This document shows, piece after piece, positions 42,928-52,823 of a stretch of 64,000 nt of DNA. Location: NCBI GenBank assembly GCA_965203605.1, contig OZ241902.1, forward strand, positions 3,038,001 to 3,102,000, written 5' to 3'. The position numbers were made by a program, and so were the translations under genes. The stretch comes from JAPOUP01 sp965203605. Lineage in GTDB: Bacteria; Pseudomonadota; Alphaproteobacteria; Rhodobacterales; Rhodobacteraceae. The notes beneath the pieces are model-generated. The model did no database searches. It worked only from the letters and a program-made list of their open reading frames with translations, and was not told the origin of the DNA. Positions within the stretch are counted from its first letter, which is position 1. Every line of letters begins with the position of its first letter.

Positions 42928-44052
42928 TTAGCTTTCGACGATCTGGTGACCGCCATTGTCCTCAAGTGCCTGCTCGGCCCAGAAGCCGAGCTTCTCCATC
43001 ACCGGAAAGTCATTGAACGAGAACAGGCAGGCATCGTCACCGTCCTGGATGTTGCAGTGCTCGTGCCAGGTCCAGGCGGGCACACAGAAGATATCGTGCT
43101 CGGACCAGTCGAACCGCTTGCCACCGATGATGGAGTATCCCGACCCTTTGGCGACGTTATAGATCACGTTGCCGGTGTGGCGGTGCGCCTTGGTGTGCTC
43201 GCCTGCGCGCAGCATCTGCATCGATGCCCCCATGGTCATCATCGGATGGCCGCCGGTTTGCGGGTTGGTGTAGCGCATGATCAAGCCGTCATAGGGCGAA
43301 CCATCGCTGACCTTGGCAAAGTTCAAAAGCGCCTCATAGGTCGGCTCCCAAGAGTATTTCAGGAGAGGCGAATAGGGTTTGTCCCACTTGTCGGTCTGTG
43401 GCAGCAGAGCGGGGCCACCGTACGTCATGACGCTGTCATTCATTGGGATGTTGATCGACTGACAATCGTCCGGGTGCACTTCATAGAAGTTCGCCTCAAG
43501 GCAGTTGGTCAGCGGGATATCGAGCCCGTCCTGCCAGATGCACTCGGTGCCGGTTTCCAGAATGCCATGTTCATGCCAGGTTCCGTTGGGTGTCAGCACG
43601 AAGTCATTGGCGCCCAGTTCCACCTTGTGACCATCCACGATGGTATAGGCGCCCGAGCCTTCCATGATGAACCGCAGTGCCGAGGCCGCGTGACGGTGCG
43701 CACCGGCGCGCTCACCCGCTTTCATGGTCTGGATGCCCGAGAACAGCCAGCCGCAGCAGGCCGAGACGTCCTTGCGCTTCGGGTTGCGCAGATAGACCAC
43801 CCGGCGGCCCGCATCTTCGGGGCGCACCAGATCAATTGACCGCAGCACTTCGCGGCGCAGGTCTTGCCAATGCCAGTGGACGGGGGCGGATTTCGGGGTC
43901 GGTTCCCACGGCTCAATATCATTGGCCACGGTCCAAAGCGCGCCGGTCTCAATCTTGGCCAGATCTTCGTAGTACGCCTCAAGTTCAGGAGTGTCGCGCA
44001 CCCGCGCGCGGCCCAGAATGTCGTCGTCGGGTTTGATCTCGGTCTTTGCCAT
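42928..44052 (-). CDS. Gentisate 1,2-dioxygenase-like bicupin
   Basis: Two-cupin iron dioxygenase of 374 aa. The N-terminal cupin has GERAGAHRHAASALRFIMEGSGAYTIVDG, with the HRH iron ligands, and NGTWHEHG. The second cupin has GEHTKAHRHTGNVIYNVAKGSGYSIIGG and AWTWHEH. The family cleaves gentisate, salicylates, 1-hydroxy-2-naphthoate or 5-substituted salicylates between carboxylated and hydroxylated carbons. Both cupins retain ligand-like histidines. It likely cleaves the ring of the pathway's (amino)hydroxybenzoate and feeds the FAH hydrolase. Confidence 0.9.
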   Translation of the reverse strand: MAKTEIKPDDDILGRARVRDTPELEAYYEDLAKIETGALWTVANDIEPWEPTPKSAPVHWHWQDLRREVLRSIDLVRPEDAGRRVVYLRNPKRKDVSACCGWLFSGIQTMKAGERAGAHRHAASALRFIMEGSGAYTIVDGHKVELGANDFVLTPNGTWHEHGILETGTECIWQDGLDIPLTNCLEANFYEVHPDDCQSINIPMNDSVMTYGGPALLPQTDKWDKPYSPLLKYSWEPTYEALLNFAKVSDGSPYDGLIMRYTNPQTGGHPMMTMGASMQMLRAGEHTKAHRHTGNVIYNVAKGSGYSIIGGKRFDWSEHDIFCVPAWTWHEHCNIQDGDDACLFSFNDFPVMEKLGFWAEQALEDNGGHQIVES

Positions 44053-44070
44053 GAAGGAAACTCCTTTGAA

Positions 44071-45102
44071 TTACTCGGTTTCGGTTTCAGCGGTTGGCTC
44101 GTTCGGCACAGGGCTGGCGGCCCCCTGCCCGGCAAAAGAGACCGGAGCCTGCGGCTGTTGGTTCACTTGCAAATTGAACACATCAAACCGGTTATAATGT
44201 CCGGTGATGTCATGCATCTGTTTGGGCTGGATGCATTTGCCGAGATCAATATCGGCATAGACGATGCCTTCTCCGTCAATCAGCCCCGGCACCACCTCGC
44301 GCCCATCCGGGCCGATCACGCCGGACCAGGCGCTGGACTTGCGTTCCAGAAGCGCCCGCGCATCCGGTCGGATCGTTTCCATCGCGGTGATGATCTCGTC
44401 CGAGACGGTCGAGGTCGCGGTGATGGTGAACACCTTGCCCTCGAAGCTGTGAGACATGGAGCGCAGCTTGATCGCCTCGGCCATGTCATAGTCCTTAGGT
44501 GCCACAGGCAGCGAGATGTAGCTGGCCGTATGCACCAATTCCCCCTGCGCCAGAAGCGTGAAGCGCGCCAGCGTGTTGGTGTTCTCACCACAGGCAAGGC
44601 TGCCCAGCGGGCCTACTTCCGTGTCATGCACGCGCAGCCCCGCGCCGTCGCCATTCGTCCAGGTCAGCTTTTCCGCCCAGGTCGGCACCAGCTTGCGGTG
44701 CCGTCCGATCACGGCGCCATCCGGCCCGATGAGCAGGATGGTGTTGTAAAGCGCGCCCAGCGAAACCGGGCTGCGCTCATTGAGGCCCATCACCACATAG
44801 CAATCATTGGCCTTGGCCACCGCCTGAACCTGACCGATCTCCGGCCCGTCAGCAAAGACCGAGGCCCGCACCAGCTTGTCAAACCACGCACTGCCCGTGA
44901 CCGGATCCGTGATCCAGTTCCAATAGGGATAGCCCGGAATGAACACCTCTGGAAACACCACCAGCTGCGCCCCATTCCCCGCCGCCTCCGAAATCAAGCT
45001 CGCAGCCTTCGAAACCGTCGCGCCAGCATCCAGGAACACAGGACAAGCCTGAACAGCAGCCGCCTTGAAACAGGGAAACTCAGAGTGAGGGAGCATGGTC
45101 AC
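44071..45102 (-). CDS. Nitrilase-superfamily hydrolase
   Basis: Carbon-nitrogen hydrolase of 343 aa of the nitrilase/cyanide-hydratase branch. The Glu-Lys-Cys triad is visible in VVFPEVFIPGYPYWNW, HRKLVPTWAEKLTW and GSLACGENTNTLAR. Start is a GTG overlapping the transaminase stop as GTGA. Aliphatic and arylacetonitrilases of this branch yield the carboxylic acid and ammonia directly. Context suggests an arylacetonitrile such as indole-3-acetonitrile; this is inference. Confidence 0.9.
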   Translation of the reverse strand: MTMLPHSEFPCFKAAAVQACPVFLDAGATVSKAASLISEAAGNGAQLVVFPEVFIPGYPYWNWITDPVTGSAWFDKLVRASVFADGPEIGQVQAVAKANDCYVVMGLNERSPVSLGALYNTILLIGPDGAVIGRHRKLVPTWAEKLTWTNGDGAGLRVHDTEVGPLGSLACGENTNTLARFTLLAQGELVHTASYISLPVAPKDYDMAEAIKLRSMSHSFEGKVFTITATSTVSDEIITAMETIRPDARALLERKSSAWSGVIGPDGREVVPGLIDGEGIVYADIDLGKCIQPKQMHDITGHYNRFDVFNLQVNQQPQAPVSFAGQGAASPVPNEPTAETETE

Positions 45103-46469
45103 TTCGCCTCTTCGTACTTGCGCAGCGCCTTGGTGAGCCCGTCGATGATCTTGTCCACGCCATCCGCATCAATGGTCAGCGGCGGTGACATGATAATCGT
45201 GGCGCCGACGGGGCGGATGATGATCCCTTCTTCGCGGGCAAAAGCCGCAACCATCTCACCCTGGGCTTTGCCAGGGTCAATCGGCTCGCGCGTGGTCTTG
45301 TCCGCCACCAGATCGACACCGACCATCAGCCCCTTGCCACGCACTTCGCCCACCAGCGAAGACCAGTTGGGCAGTTCTTCCAACCCCTTGATCAGGCGTT
45401 CACCCATGGCGGCCGCATTGGCAGGCAGGTCTTCGTCTTCGACGATCTTCAGCGTGGCGTTGGCCGCTGCGCACCCCAGCGCATGGCCCGTCGCGGTGTA
45501 GCCGTGCATGACAAAGCCCATCAGGTCCACACCCTTCATCCAGGCATCCATGAGGCACCTGTTCAGCACGGTTGCACCCAGTGGGATATAGCCTGCGGTG
45601 ATCCCTTTGGCGAGGCACATGATATCGGGCTTCACGCCCCAGCCCCGCGCACCGAACATAGACCCCGAGCGGCCAAACCCGGTCACAACTTCATCCGAGA
45701 TCAAGAGCACACCATGCTTGTCCAACACCTCACGCAGGCGGGGCCAGAAGCTTGCAGGAGGCACAATAACGCCCCCGGCCCCCTGCACCGGCTCTGCAAT
45801 GAAGGCTGCAATCGTGTGGGCCCCCTGATGCATGATCAGCCGGTCGACCTGCGTGATGATCGCCTCTGTCAGTTCTTCGGGATCCTCGGAATAGGGGTTC
45901 CGGTAGGTCCAGGGGCTGTCCACCTGAAAGCAATTCGGCATCAAAGGCCCGTAGGCATGACGATAGTAGCTGGAGCCATTGACCGAGGTGCCACCGAACT
46001 GAATGCCGTGATAACCATTCTTAAGCGAGATGAACCCGGTACGCTCCGGCTGACCTTCGAGCTTCCAATATTGCCGCGCCAGTTTCAGCGCGGTTTCCAC
46101 CGCGTCAGAGCCGTTGGCCGAGAACAGAACCTTGGCCATGTCCTCTTCCGCCGACAACTCAATGACCTTGGCAGACAATTCAATCGACGGCGCCGTCGTG
46201 GTGCCCGCAAAGCTGGAGTAATAGGAAATCTCCTCCATTTGCGCGGCGATGGCGGCTTTGACCTCTGCCCGGTTGTGGCCGACATTCACGTTCCACAGCC
46301 CGCCGATCCCGTCGACGAAGGTGTTCCCGTCAATGTCGGTGACCTTGTATCCGTCCCCCTTTACGATGATCTGCGGCGGATGCTCCGCCGAGATCAGCGG
46401 ATGGATCATCGGGTGCAACTGATGGCGCGCGTTGTTTTCACGCAGGAAGTTGTCGTCTTTCATGAACAT
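45099..46469 (-). CDS. Class III omega-amino-acid/pyruvate transaminase
   Basis: PLP-dependent aminotransferase of 456 aa. Key elements: FVDGIGGLWNVNVGHNR, the phosphate-cup SANGSDAVETALKLAR, YHGIQFGG, the PLP aspartate in LLISDEVVTGFGRSG and the Schiff-base lysine in CLAKGITAGYIPLGA. Similar enzymes convert primary amines or omega-amino acids to aldehydes. It follows the aldehyde dehydrogenase gene, so amine to aldehyde to acid is a natural pair; tryptamine is one candidate substrate. Confidence 0.92.
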   Translation of the reverse strand: MFMKDDNFLRENNARHQLHPMIHPLISAEHPPQIIVKGDGYKVTDIDGNTFVDGIGGLWNVNVGHNRAEVKAAIAAQMEEISYYSSFAGTTTAPSIELSAKVIELSAEEDMAKVLFSANGSDAVETALKLARQYWKLEGQPERTGFISLKNGYHGIQFGGTSVNGSSYYRHAYGPLMPNCFQVDSPWTYRNPYSEDPEELTEAIITQVDRLIMHQGAHTIAAFIAEPVQGAGGVIVPPASFWPRLREVLDKHGVLLISDEVVTGFGRSGSMFGARGWGVKPDIMCLAKGITAGYIPLGATVLNRCLMDAWMKGVDLMGFVMHGYTATGHALGCAAANATLKIVEDEDLPANAAAMGERLIKGLEELPNWSSLVGEVRGKGLMVGVDLVADKTTREPIDPGKAQGEMVAAFAREEGIIIRPVGATIIMSPPLTIDADGVDKIIDGLTKALRKYEEAK

Positions 46470-46486
46470 TGTGCGTTCTCCCCCGT

Positions 46487-47993
46487 TCAGCCCAGAGCGA
46501 TGCAGACGGATTTGGTTTCAAGGTAGTTGTCGAGTGCGGCGCACCCGTGCTCGCGCCCGGTGCCGGACTGTTTGTAGCCGCCAAAGGGCATGTTCTGATC
46601 GGGCAGGTTGTGCGCATTGACCCAAACGGTCCCGGCTTCGATCTACGGCACATATTTGTGCATGGTGTTGAGGTTCGTCGTCCAGATCGACGCGCCCAGC
46701 CCATAGCGGGTGTCATTGGCCATGGCGATGGCGTCGTCAGGGTCATCAATGGGCGTGACGGTCAGGACAGGGCCAAAAATCTCGTCCTGCATGATCCACA
46801 TCCGTGAAGATCTCAGGTTTCACAGAATATCCGTCGCCCTCATAGGCCCCCGAGCCCGAGGCCAGCATCGGTTTGGTGCCTTGTTCCGGCCCGTGCGCGA
46901 TGCAGGCATTCACATGGACCTGATGCTTGGCCGAGACCATCGGGTTGATCTGGTTGGCCCGATCCAGGCCCGAGCCCATGGGCAGCGAGCCGACCATGCC
47001 ACTGAGGAAATCGCAAACCTGATCATAGATGCCCTTCTGCGCATAGGTCCTGATTCCGGCACAACAGGTCTGGCCAGAGTTGAACAGGGCACCAATGCCC
47101 GCCGCCACACCCAGTTGGTCCATGTCCATATCGTCAAACATGACCATCGGCGCCTTGCCACCCAGTTCCAGCGTGACACGCTTCATATCCCGCATCGCTT
47201 GCACGCCGATGATCTTGCCCAACTCGGTCGAGCCGGTGAAGGCCAGCTTGTTGACGCCCGGATGTGCTGTCAGCGCGGCACCTGCCTCTTCTCCAGTGCC
47301 CGTGACCACATTGACCGCGCCGGCAGGCAGGCCCGCCTCAAGGCACAGCTCGCCCAGACGCAGCGTGGTTTGCGGCGTCTCCTCAGCGGGCTTGACGACC
47401 ACCGTGCAGCCGCATGCCAGCGCAGGCGCGATCTTCCAGACAGCCATGTTCAAGGGGAAGTTCCAGGGCGTGATTGCGCCCACCACGCCAACCGGCTCCT
47501 TGCGGGTATAGGCCTGATACCGGGCGCCCGGCGGCATCGGGATCGGCACATCAATGGTCGAGCCTTCGATTTTCGTCGCCCAACCCGCCATATAACGCAT
47601 GTAATTGGCAGACGCCCCGACCTCGATCAGGCGCGTCATCATGACAGATTTGCCATTGTTCAGCGTTTCAGGCTGGGCCAGTTCCTCGCCGTTTTCTTCG
47701 ATCAGATCCGCCAACTTCAGCATGACGCGCTGGCGATCCGCAGGCCGCATGTTGGCCCACTCGCCCTTCAAGGCTGCCCGCGCAGCCGTAACCGCCTTGT
47801 CAACATCCGGAGCGGTACCTGCAGGGACTTCCGCCAGCTTCTGACCGTTCGCTGGGTTGAAGACTTCGAATGTTTTCCCGCTTTCACCCGGCACCTTCTT
47901 GTCCCCAATGACCATATTGCTCTGCGAATCAAGAAAGTCGGCAACGCCAGGAAAGATGTTATCGATTGCGCTGACTGGCCTTGCTATCTGCAT
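46487..47993 (-). pseudogene. Aldehyde dehydrogenase, frameshift plus stop codon
   Basis: The first frame (47993 to about 46800) contains APALACGCTVVVKPAEETP, LAFTGSTELG, catalytic Glu in TLELGGKAP and catalytic Cys in FNSGQTCCAG. After PEIFTDVD the frame shifts. The other frame continues MQDEIFGPVLTVTPIDD, then AMANDTRYGLGASIWT and, after a TAG near 46642, IEAGTVWVNAHNLPDQNMPFGGYKQSGTGRE to TGA at 46487. Both lesions fall in the oligomerisation and C-terminal third. The full gene would be about 500 aa. It is first in the operon, divergent from iorA. Confidence 0.9.
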
Positions 47994-48053
47994 GGATTAA
48001 TTCCCTTTTTCCTTTGCGCTCGGCCTTTCTGCGCCAAGCAGAGCTCTTTGTTG

Positions 48054-48082
48054 TTGACTTATTTTACATATAAATTTATTCT
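48054..48082 (+). promoter_or_regulatory. Sigma-70-type promoter for iorAB with overlapping dyad
   Basis: TTGACT (48054-48059) and TATTCT (48077-48082) are 17 bp apart in an AT-rich stretch between the divergent aldehyde dehydrogenase and iorA genes. The perfect dyad ATAAATTTAT (48070-48079) overlaps the spacer and -10. It is a possible site for one of the MarR regulators encoded at the end of the iorAB operon. The ribosome site GGAGGG lies before the iorA ATG. Confidence 0.65.
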
Positions 48083-48107
48083 TTGCCATACAATTTTTGG
48101 AGGGAAA

Positions 48108-50273
48108 ATGGCAGAACGCTCCTTTGCTCGGGAAGTCGAAGACCTGAAGCTGGGAGAAGGAGATATCTTCCGCGGGGAAGGCATTCTGGCCATCACCAAG
48201 GCGCTCCTGCAGTCGGGCGTGGCCTACGTCGGTGGCTATCAAGGGTCACCGATTTCGCATCTGATGGACGTGTTGGCAGATGCCAACGACATCCTGGATG
48301 AGCTTGACGTGGTCTTCCAAAGCTCCGCCAGCGAGGCGACGGCGGGCGCGATGCTCTCGGCCTCTGTAATGTACCCCTTGCGCGGCGCGGTAGCCTGGAA
48401 ATCGACTGTGGGAACCAATGTGGCCTCAGACGCTTTGTCGAACCTTGCGTCTGGCGGGGTCAAAGGCGGTGCGATGGTCATCGTGGGCGAGGACTATGGC
48501 GAAGGGTCTTCGATCATGCAGGAGCGCACGCACGCTTTTGCCATGAAGTCGCAGATGTGGCTGCTGTATCCGCGCCCGGAACAATCCTGTATGGTCAATC
48601 TGATCGAAAAGGGTTTTGAACTGTCCGAGGCATCCAACACACCAGTGATGCTTCAGGTACGCGTGCGCTCCTGCCATATGACGGGGGAGTTTCACGCCAA
48701 GGACAACAAGCGTCCCGAATTTACTTTGCGCGATGCGCTCAACGCGCCAAGGCGCGACCTCGACCGCATTGTTCTGCCGCCCGCCGCATATGAGCACGAA
48801 CAAGAGAAGATCCAGAAACGCTGGCCCGCCGGTGTCGATTTCATCCGGGACAACAAGCTGAATGAACTCTTTGGGCCAACCGACGAAGACAGGACGTGCA
48901 AGACCGGGCTGATCGTCGTGGGAGGGATGTACAACTCGACAGTTCGCGCACTGCAGTTCCTCGGGCTCTGCGACGCTTACGGCAATTCGCAGCTACCGAT
49001 CTACGTAATGAACGTGGCCTACCCGACAATCCCCGAAGAGGTGGATGCCTTCTGCGAAGGGCTTGAAGCCGTTCTGGTGGTTGAAGAAGGCCAGCCGGAG
49101 TACATCGAACAGTCGATCAACACCCAGATCGCGCGTGGCAAACGCGCCACGACCGTGCATGGTAAGGATTACCTGCCCATGGGGGGCGACTATACCGCCG
49201 CCGTGATCACCGATGGCATCACCCGCTTTCTGGAAGATCACGACCCGCAGCAACTGGGCAACCGCGCACCCGTGCCCGACCCTGTGCCGATCCTGACCAA
49301 CCCGGCTGTCGAGAAGCTCAAGGAGGTGGTGCCACCGCGCCCGCCCGGGTTGTGCACCGGCTGCCCGGAGCGCCCCATCTTTGCCGCGATGAAGCTGGTT
49401 TTTGAAGAGATGGGCGAGCATCACGTTTCTGCGGATATCGGCTGTCACCTGTTCTCGATCCTGCCGCCCTTTAACATCGGCGCAACGACGATGGGTTACG
49501 GGCTCGGGCCAGCCTCGGCCTCAGCCTTCAATGTGCCAGGGGCCAAACGCTCGATCTCGATCATGGGCGATGGCGGGTTCTGGCATAACGGACTGACCAG
49601 CGGCATCGGACACGCGGTGTTCAACAAGCATGACGGCGTGTTCCTGATTGTGGACAACTACTATTCCTCGGCCACGGGCGGCCAAGACATCCTGTCGTCC
49701 CGCGCCTTCAACAAACGTCGCAAGACGAACAACGCAATCACTGACGCGGTGCGCGGTGTCGGGGCCAAATGGGTGCGCCAGATCGACCGCACCTATGATG
49801 TCAACCAGATGCGCGATGTGCTGATGGAGGCGCTGACAACCGACGCCGAAGGGCCCAAGATCATCGTCGCCTCGTCCGAATGCATGCTGAACAAACAACG
49901 CCGGGTGAAGCCGCAAGTTGCCAAAGCGATCAAGGGTGGCAAGCGAACGATCAAGGAGAAGTTCGGCGTGGATGAAGACGTCTGCACCGGGGATCACGCC
50001 TGTATCCGCCTGTCGGGCTGCCCTTCGCTTTCGGTCAGGGAACTCGACGACCCGCTGCGCGATGACCCGGTAGCGAGCATCGACAGCACCTGCGTTGCCT
50101 GCGGCAATTGTGGCGAGGTCGCAGATGCCGCCGTGCTCTGCCCTTCCTTCTTCCGGGCCGAGGTTACCCACAATCCAACCGGATGGGACAGGTTCCGCGA
50201 CCGGGTCGCGGGCTCGATCATCACCTACCTGCAAAACCGCCGCGAACGCCGCGCGGTCAGCTTCGAGGGGTGA
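48108..50273 (+). CDS. iorA: Indolepyruvate ferredoxin oxidoreductase, alpha subunit
   Basis: Thiamine-diphosphate oxidoreductase that converts aryl-2-oxoacids such as indolepyruvate to arylacetyl-CoA. The N-terminal pyrimidine-binding domain reads GEGILAITKALLQSGVAYVGGYQGSPISHLMDV and SSASEATAGAMLSASV. The TPP-binding domain has CTGCPERPIFAAM and IMGDGGFWHNGLTSGI. The C-terminus carries a ferredoxin-like pair, CTGDHACIRLSGCP and CVACGNCGEVADAAVLCP. The ATG at 48108 has GGAGGG six bases upstream. Length is 721 aa, typical for the proteobacterial form. Confidence 0.94.
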   Translation: MAERSFAREVEDLKLGEGDIFRGEGILAITKALLQSGVAYVGGYQGSPISHLMDVLADANDILDELDVVFQSSASEATAGAMLSASVMYPLRGAVAWKSTVGTNVASDALSNLASGGVKGGAMVIVGEDYGEGSSIMQERTHAFAMKSQMWLLYPRPEQSCMVNLIEKGFELSEASNTPVMLQVRVRSCHMTGEFHAKDNKRPEFTLRDALNAPRRDLDRIVLPPAAYEHEQEKIQKRWPAGVDFIRDNKLNELFGPTDEDRTCKTGLIVVGGMYNSTVRALQFLGLCDAYGNSQLPIYVMNVAYPTIPEEVDAFCEGLEAVLVVEEGQPEYIEQSINTQIARGKRATTVHGKDYLPMGGDYTAAVITDGITRFLEDHDPQQLGNRAPVPDPVPILTNPAVEKLKEVVPPRPPGLCTGCPERPIFAAMKLVFEEMGEHHVSADIGCHLFSILPPFNIGATTMGYGLGPASASAFNVPGAKRSISIMGDGGFWHNGLTSGIGHAVFNKHDGVFLIVDNYYSSATGGQDILSSRAFNKRRKTNNAITDAVRGVGAKWVRQIDRTYDVNQMRDVLMEALTTDAEGPKIIVASSECMLNKQRRVKPQVAKAIKGGKRTIKEKFGVDEDVCTGDHACIRLSGCPSLSVRELDDPLRDDPVASIDSTCVACGNCGEVADAAVLCPSFFRAEVTHNPTGWDRFRDRVAGSIITYLQNRRERRAVSFEG

Positions 50274-50279
50274 TTTGCC

Positions 50280-51854
50280 ATGAAGGACGATACTGTCACA
50301 CTTGGCCTGAAAGCAGCTGTTCCAGCCACCGAACGTCCGATCTCCATCGCCATCGTGGCGATGGGTGGTCAAGGTGGCGGGGTGTTGACCGGATGGATTG
50401 TCAGCCTTGCAGAAAGCCAGGGCTGGATTGCCCAATCCACCTCGGTGCCGGGCGTCGCGCAACGAACCGGGGCCACAATCTACTATGTCGAGATGATGCA
50501 GGCCAGCGAGACCGGCCAAAAGCCGGTTCTGGCTCAGATGCCGACCCCTGGTGACGTGGATATAGTCATTGCTTCGGAATACATGGAAGCGGGCCGCTCG
50601 ATTCTCCGTGGCATCGTCACCCCGGATCGCGCCACGCTGATCGCTTCGAACCATCGGTCGCTATCGACCAATGAGAAGATGGCACCGGGTGAGGGTATCG
50701 CCGACAGCGGCGCTGTGGATCTGGCCATCGGCGTGGTGGCCGCCAAAGAGATCGTATTCGACATGAACGATATGGCCGTACGCAATGGCTCTGTCATTTC
50801 GTCGGCGATGTTCGGCAGCCTAGCCGCTTCGGGCACCCTGCCCTTTGAGCGCGAGGCCTATTGCGAGGTGATCAGGCAGAGCGGCAAAGGCGTGGACGCC
50901 AGCCTACGCACCTTCGACGCAGCCTTTGATCGTACTGAGCAAGGCGCCGCGCCTGTCGAGGCAGAGGAGACCACCTTGCAAGACGACGCGCCTGCAGCGC
51001 TGCCGGGTCGCCTTTCAGACCCGCGCGCCGATGCCCTTCTGTCTCGCATCCGTGCGGAACTCCCTAAGGAAGCGCACCAAATGGCCTTTCTTGGCCTGCA
51101 AAAGGTCGTGGACTTTCAGGATGCCGATTATGGCGCGGAATACCTCGACCTGCTGCGTGATCTGACGTCCAGGGACGCGGCTGTTGGCGGCGCGGACAAG
51201 GCATACGAATTTACCGCGACTGCGGCCAAATATCTGGCAAATGCCATGGCCTATGACGACGTGATCCGGGTCGCGCGCCTCAAGACCCGCAGCACACGGC
51301 GGACGCGCGTCGCCGCCGAAGTGGGTCTCAAAGAAGGCCAGATCCTCAACACCACCGAGTTTATGCATCCCCGCATGGAAGAGGTCGCCTCGACCCTGCC
51401 GGTGGGGCTGGCCAATTGGCTGGTCGCCCGCAAAGGGCTCTACGACTGGCTCGATCGCCGCATTAACAAGGGACGGCGCGTGCGCACCTATTCGCTGCGC
51501 TGGTTCCTGCCGTTGCATCTGGTCGGCGGCCTTAGCGGCATGCGCCGCAAATCCTTGCGCCACCAGACAGAAACAGTGCATCGGAATGCCTGGCTGGCGG
51601 ATGCCACGGACGCGTTGTCACGGAATTACGATCTCGGCCTAGCGATGCTTTCCTTCCGCCGCCTGATCAAGGGTTACTCTGATACCCATGTGCGCGGCCT
51701 GTCGAAATTCGACAAGGTCATGCGCACGACGAAATCCGTCGCAGCCAGGGAAGACGCCGCCGATTGGGCCAAACGTCTGCTCACCTCAGCTATCAAAGAT
51801 GCCTCTGGAGATGAACTGGACCGCACGATCAAAACGATCGAGTCTTTCAAATGA
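50280..51854 (+). CDS. iorB: Indolepyruvate oxidoreductase, beta subunit (long form with DUF6537)
   Basis: Partner subunit of IorA, 524 aa. The first 200 residues are the POR gamma-type domain: SIAIVAMGGQGGGVLTGWIVSLAESQGW, STSVPGVAQRTGATIYYVEM and NDMAVRNGSVISSAMFGSLAASG. The remainder is the proteobacterial extension: FDAAFDRTEQGA, VDFQDADYGAEYLDLL, FTATAAKYLANAMAYDDVIRVARLKT, GLYDWLDRRINKGRRVRTYSLRWFLPLHLVGGLSGMRRKSLRH. The archaeal subunit lacks that extension. It starts 6 bp after iorA. Confidence 0.92.
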   Translation: MKDDTVTLGLKAAVPATERPISIAIVAMGGQGGGVLTGWIVSLAESQGWIAQSTSVPGVAQRTGATIYYVEMMQASETGQKPVLAQMPTPGDVDIVIASEYMEAGRSILRGIVTPDRATLIASNHRSLSTNEKMAPGEGIADSGAVDLAIGVVAAKEIVFDMNDMAVRNGSVISSAMFGSLAASGTLPFEREAYCEVIRQSGKGVDASLRTFDAAFDRTEQGAAPVEAEETTLQDDAPAALPGRLSDPRADALLSRIRAELPKEAHQMAFLGLQKVVDFQDADYGAEYLDLLRDLTSRDAAVGGADKAYEFTATAAKYLANAMAYDDVIRVARLKTRSTRRTRVAAEVGLKEGQILNTTEFMHPRMEEVASTLPVGLANWLVARKGLYDWLDRRINKGRRVRTYSLRWFLPLHLVGGLSGMRRKSLRHQTETVHRNAWLADATDALSRNYDLGLAMLSFRRLIKGYSDTHVRGLSKFDKVMRTTKSVAAREDAADWAKRLLTSAIKDASGDELDRTIKTIESFK

Positions 51855-52345
51855 ACACGCCAAATCCGACGAAAACGAGTGCACATCCCGTTCCGATGTC
51901 ACGGCAGGACCTGTCACCTGGCCTGTTTTCTTACCGCGTCATCTTTCGTCACGGCCAATGTGACCCGGCTGGCATTGTCTACACCCCGGAATTCTTCAAT
52001 GTCTTCAATTGGGCGGTTGAAGACTGGTTCTGCACACGTCTCGGGATTGACTATCAGGATATCGTGGACAGTCGACGCACTGGTCTGGGCTATGTGAATG
52101 CCTCAGCGACGTTCTTCTCACCCTGCAAAATGGGAGAATCGGTTGACATCTTCGTTGTCGTTGAACGCGTTGGCGGAAAATCCTACAGCTTGCGCCTGCA
52201 TGCGATGAAGGGTGACACCGAGGCGCTTCGCGGTTACTTTACAACCGTAACAACATCGCTGGACACGCATCGCCCAGTCGACATACCACAGGATATTCGG
52301 GACGCGTTGACGGGATACGAAGCCCGACAAGACAGGCAGGAGTAA
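51851..52345 (+). CDS. 4-hydroxybenzoyl-CoA thioesterase-family hotdog protein
   Basis: Acyl-CoA thioesterase of 164 aa with a hotdog fold. The active-site motif is IFRHGQCDPAGIVYTPEFFNVFNWAVEDWF (Asp in DPAGIV), followed by SATFFSPCKMGESVDIFVVVERVGGKS. ATG overlaps the iorB stop. Coupled to IorAB, it would release a free arylacetic acid from the arylacetyl-CoA formed. Confidence 0.9.
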   Translation: MNTPNPTKTSAHPVPMSRQDLSPGLFSYRVIFRHGQCDPAGIVYTPEFFNVFNWAVEDWFCTRLGIDYQDIVDSRRTGLGYVNASATFFSPCKMGESVDIFVVVERVGGKSYSLRLHAMKGDTEALRGYFTTVTTSLDTHRPVDIPQDIRDALTGYEARQDRQE

Positions 52346-52346
52346 C

Positions 52347-52823
52347 ATGGGTCAGGACCCGGGCAAAAAAGACAGAGATACCGAATTGAGAAGAAATCAG
52401 GTTCGATTGTGGTTGAGCATCATGAGGGTCCACGGCTCGGTATCCACAGAACTCAATCGAAAACTGAGTGCGGAGGTCGGCATCAGCCTGGCGAAATTCG
52501 ACACAATGTCGCACTTGCACCGTTACCCTGACGGTCTCAGCATGGGTGATCTGTCCGGCGCACTACGGGTTTCGAATGGAAATGTTTCCGGTCTGGTAAA
52601 TCGGTTAATCAAGGATGGATTGGTCTTTAAGGAGATGTCAAAAAAAGATCGGCGTTCGTTTCAGGCAAAGCTCACAGACTTGGGCAAAAAGACCTTTGAG
52701 GAAGCGCTACTGACCCATCAAAATGTTCTTTCGGAACTGTTCTCCAACACAAGCCCTGATGCACTGACCGCGACCCTGCAAAATCTTCGTAGCCTCACCA
52801 ACAACCTGGTTTCGGATGAATGA
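52347..52823 (+). CDS. MarR-family regulator 1
   Basis: Winged-helix regulator of 158 aa. DNA-binding part: LSAEVGISLAKFDTMSHLHRYPDGLSMGDLSGALRVSNGNVSGLVNRLIKDGLVFKEMSKKDRRSFQAKLTDLGKKTF, with the wing KKDRRSFQAKLT. MarR dimers respond to aromatic carboxylates or CoA thioesters and usually repress neighbouring catabolic genes. Placed at the end of iorAB-thioesterase, it is the likely sensor for this region. Confidence 0.9.
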   Translation: MGQDPGKKDRDTELRRNQVRLWLSIMRVHGSVSTELNRKLSAEVGISLAKFDTMSHLHRYPDGLSMGDLSGALRVSNGNVSGLVNRLIKDGLVFKEMSKKDRRSFQAKLTDLGKKTFEEALLTHQNVLSELFSNTSPDALTATLQNLRSLTNNLVSDE

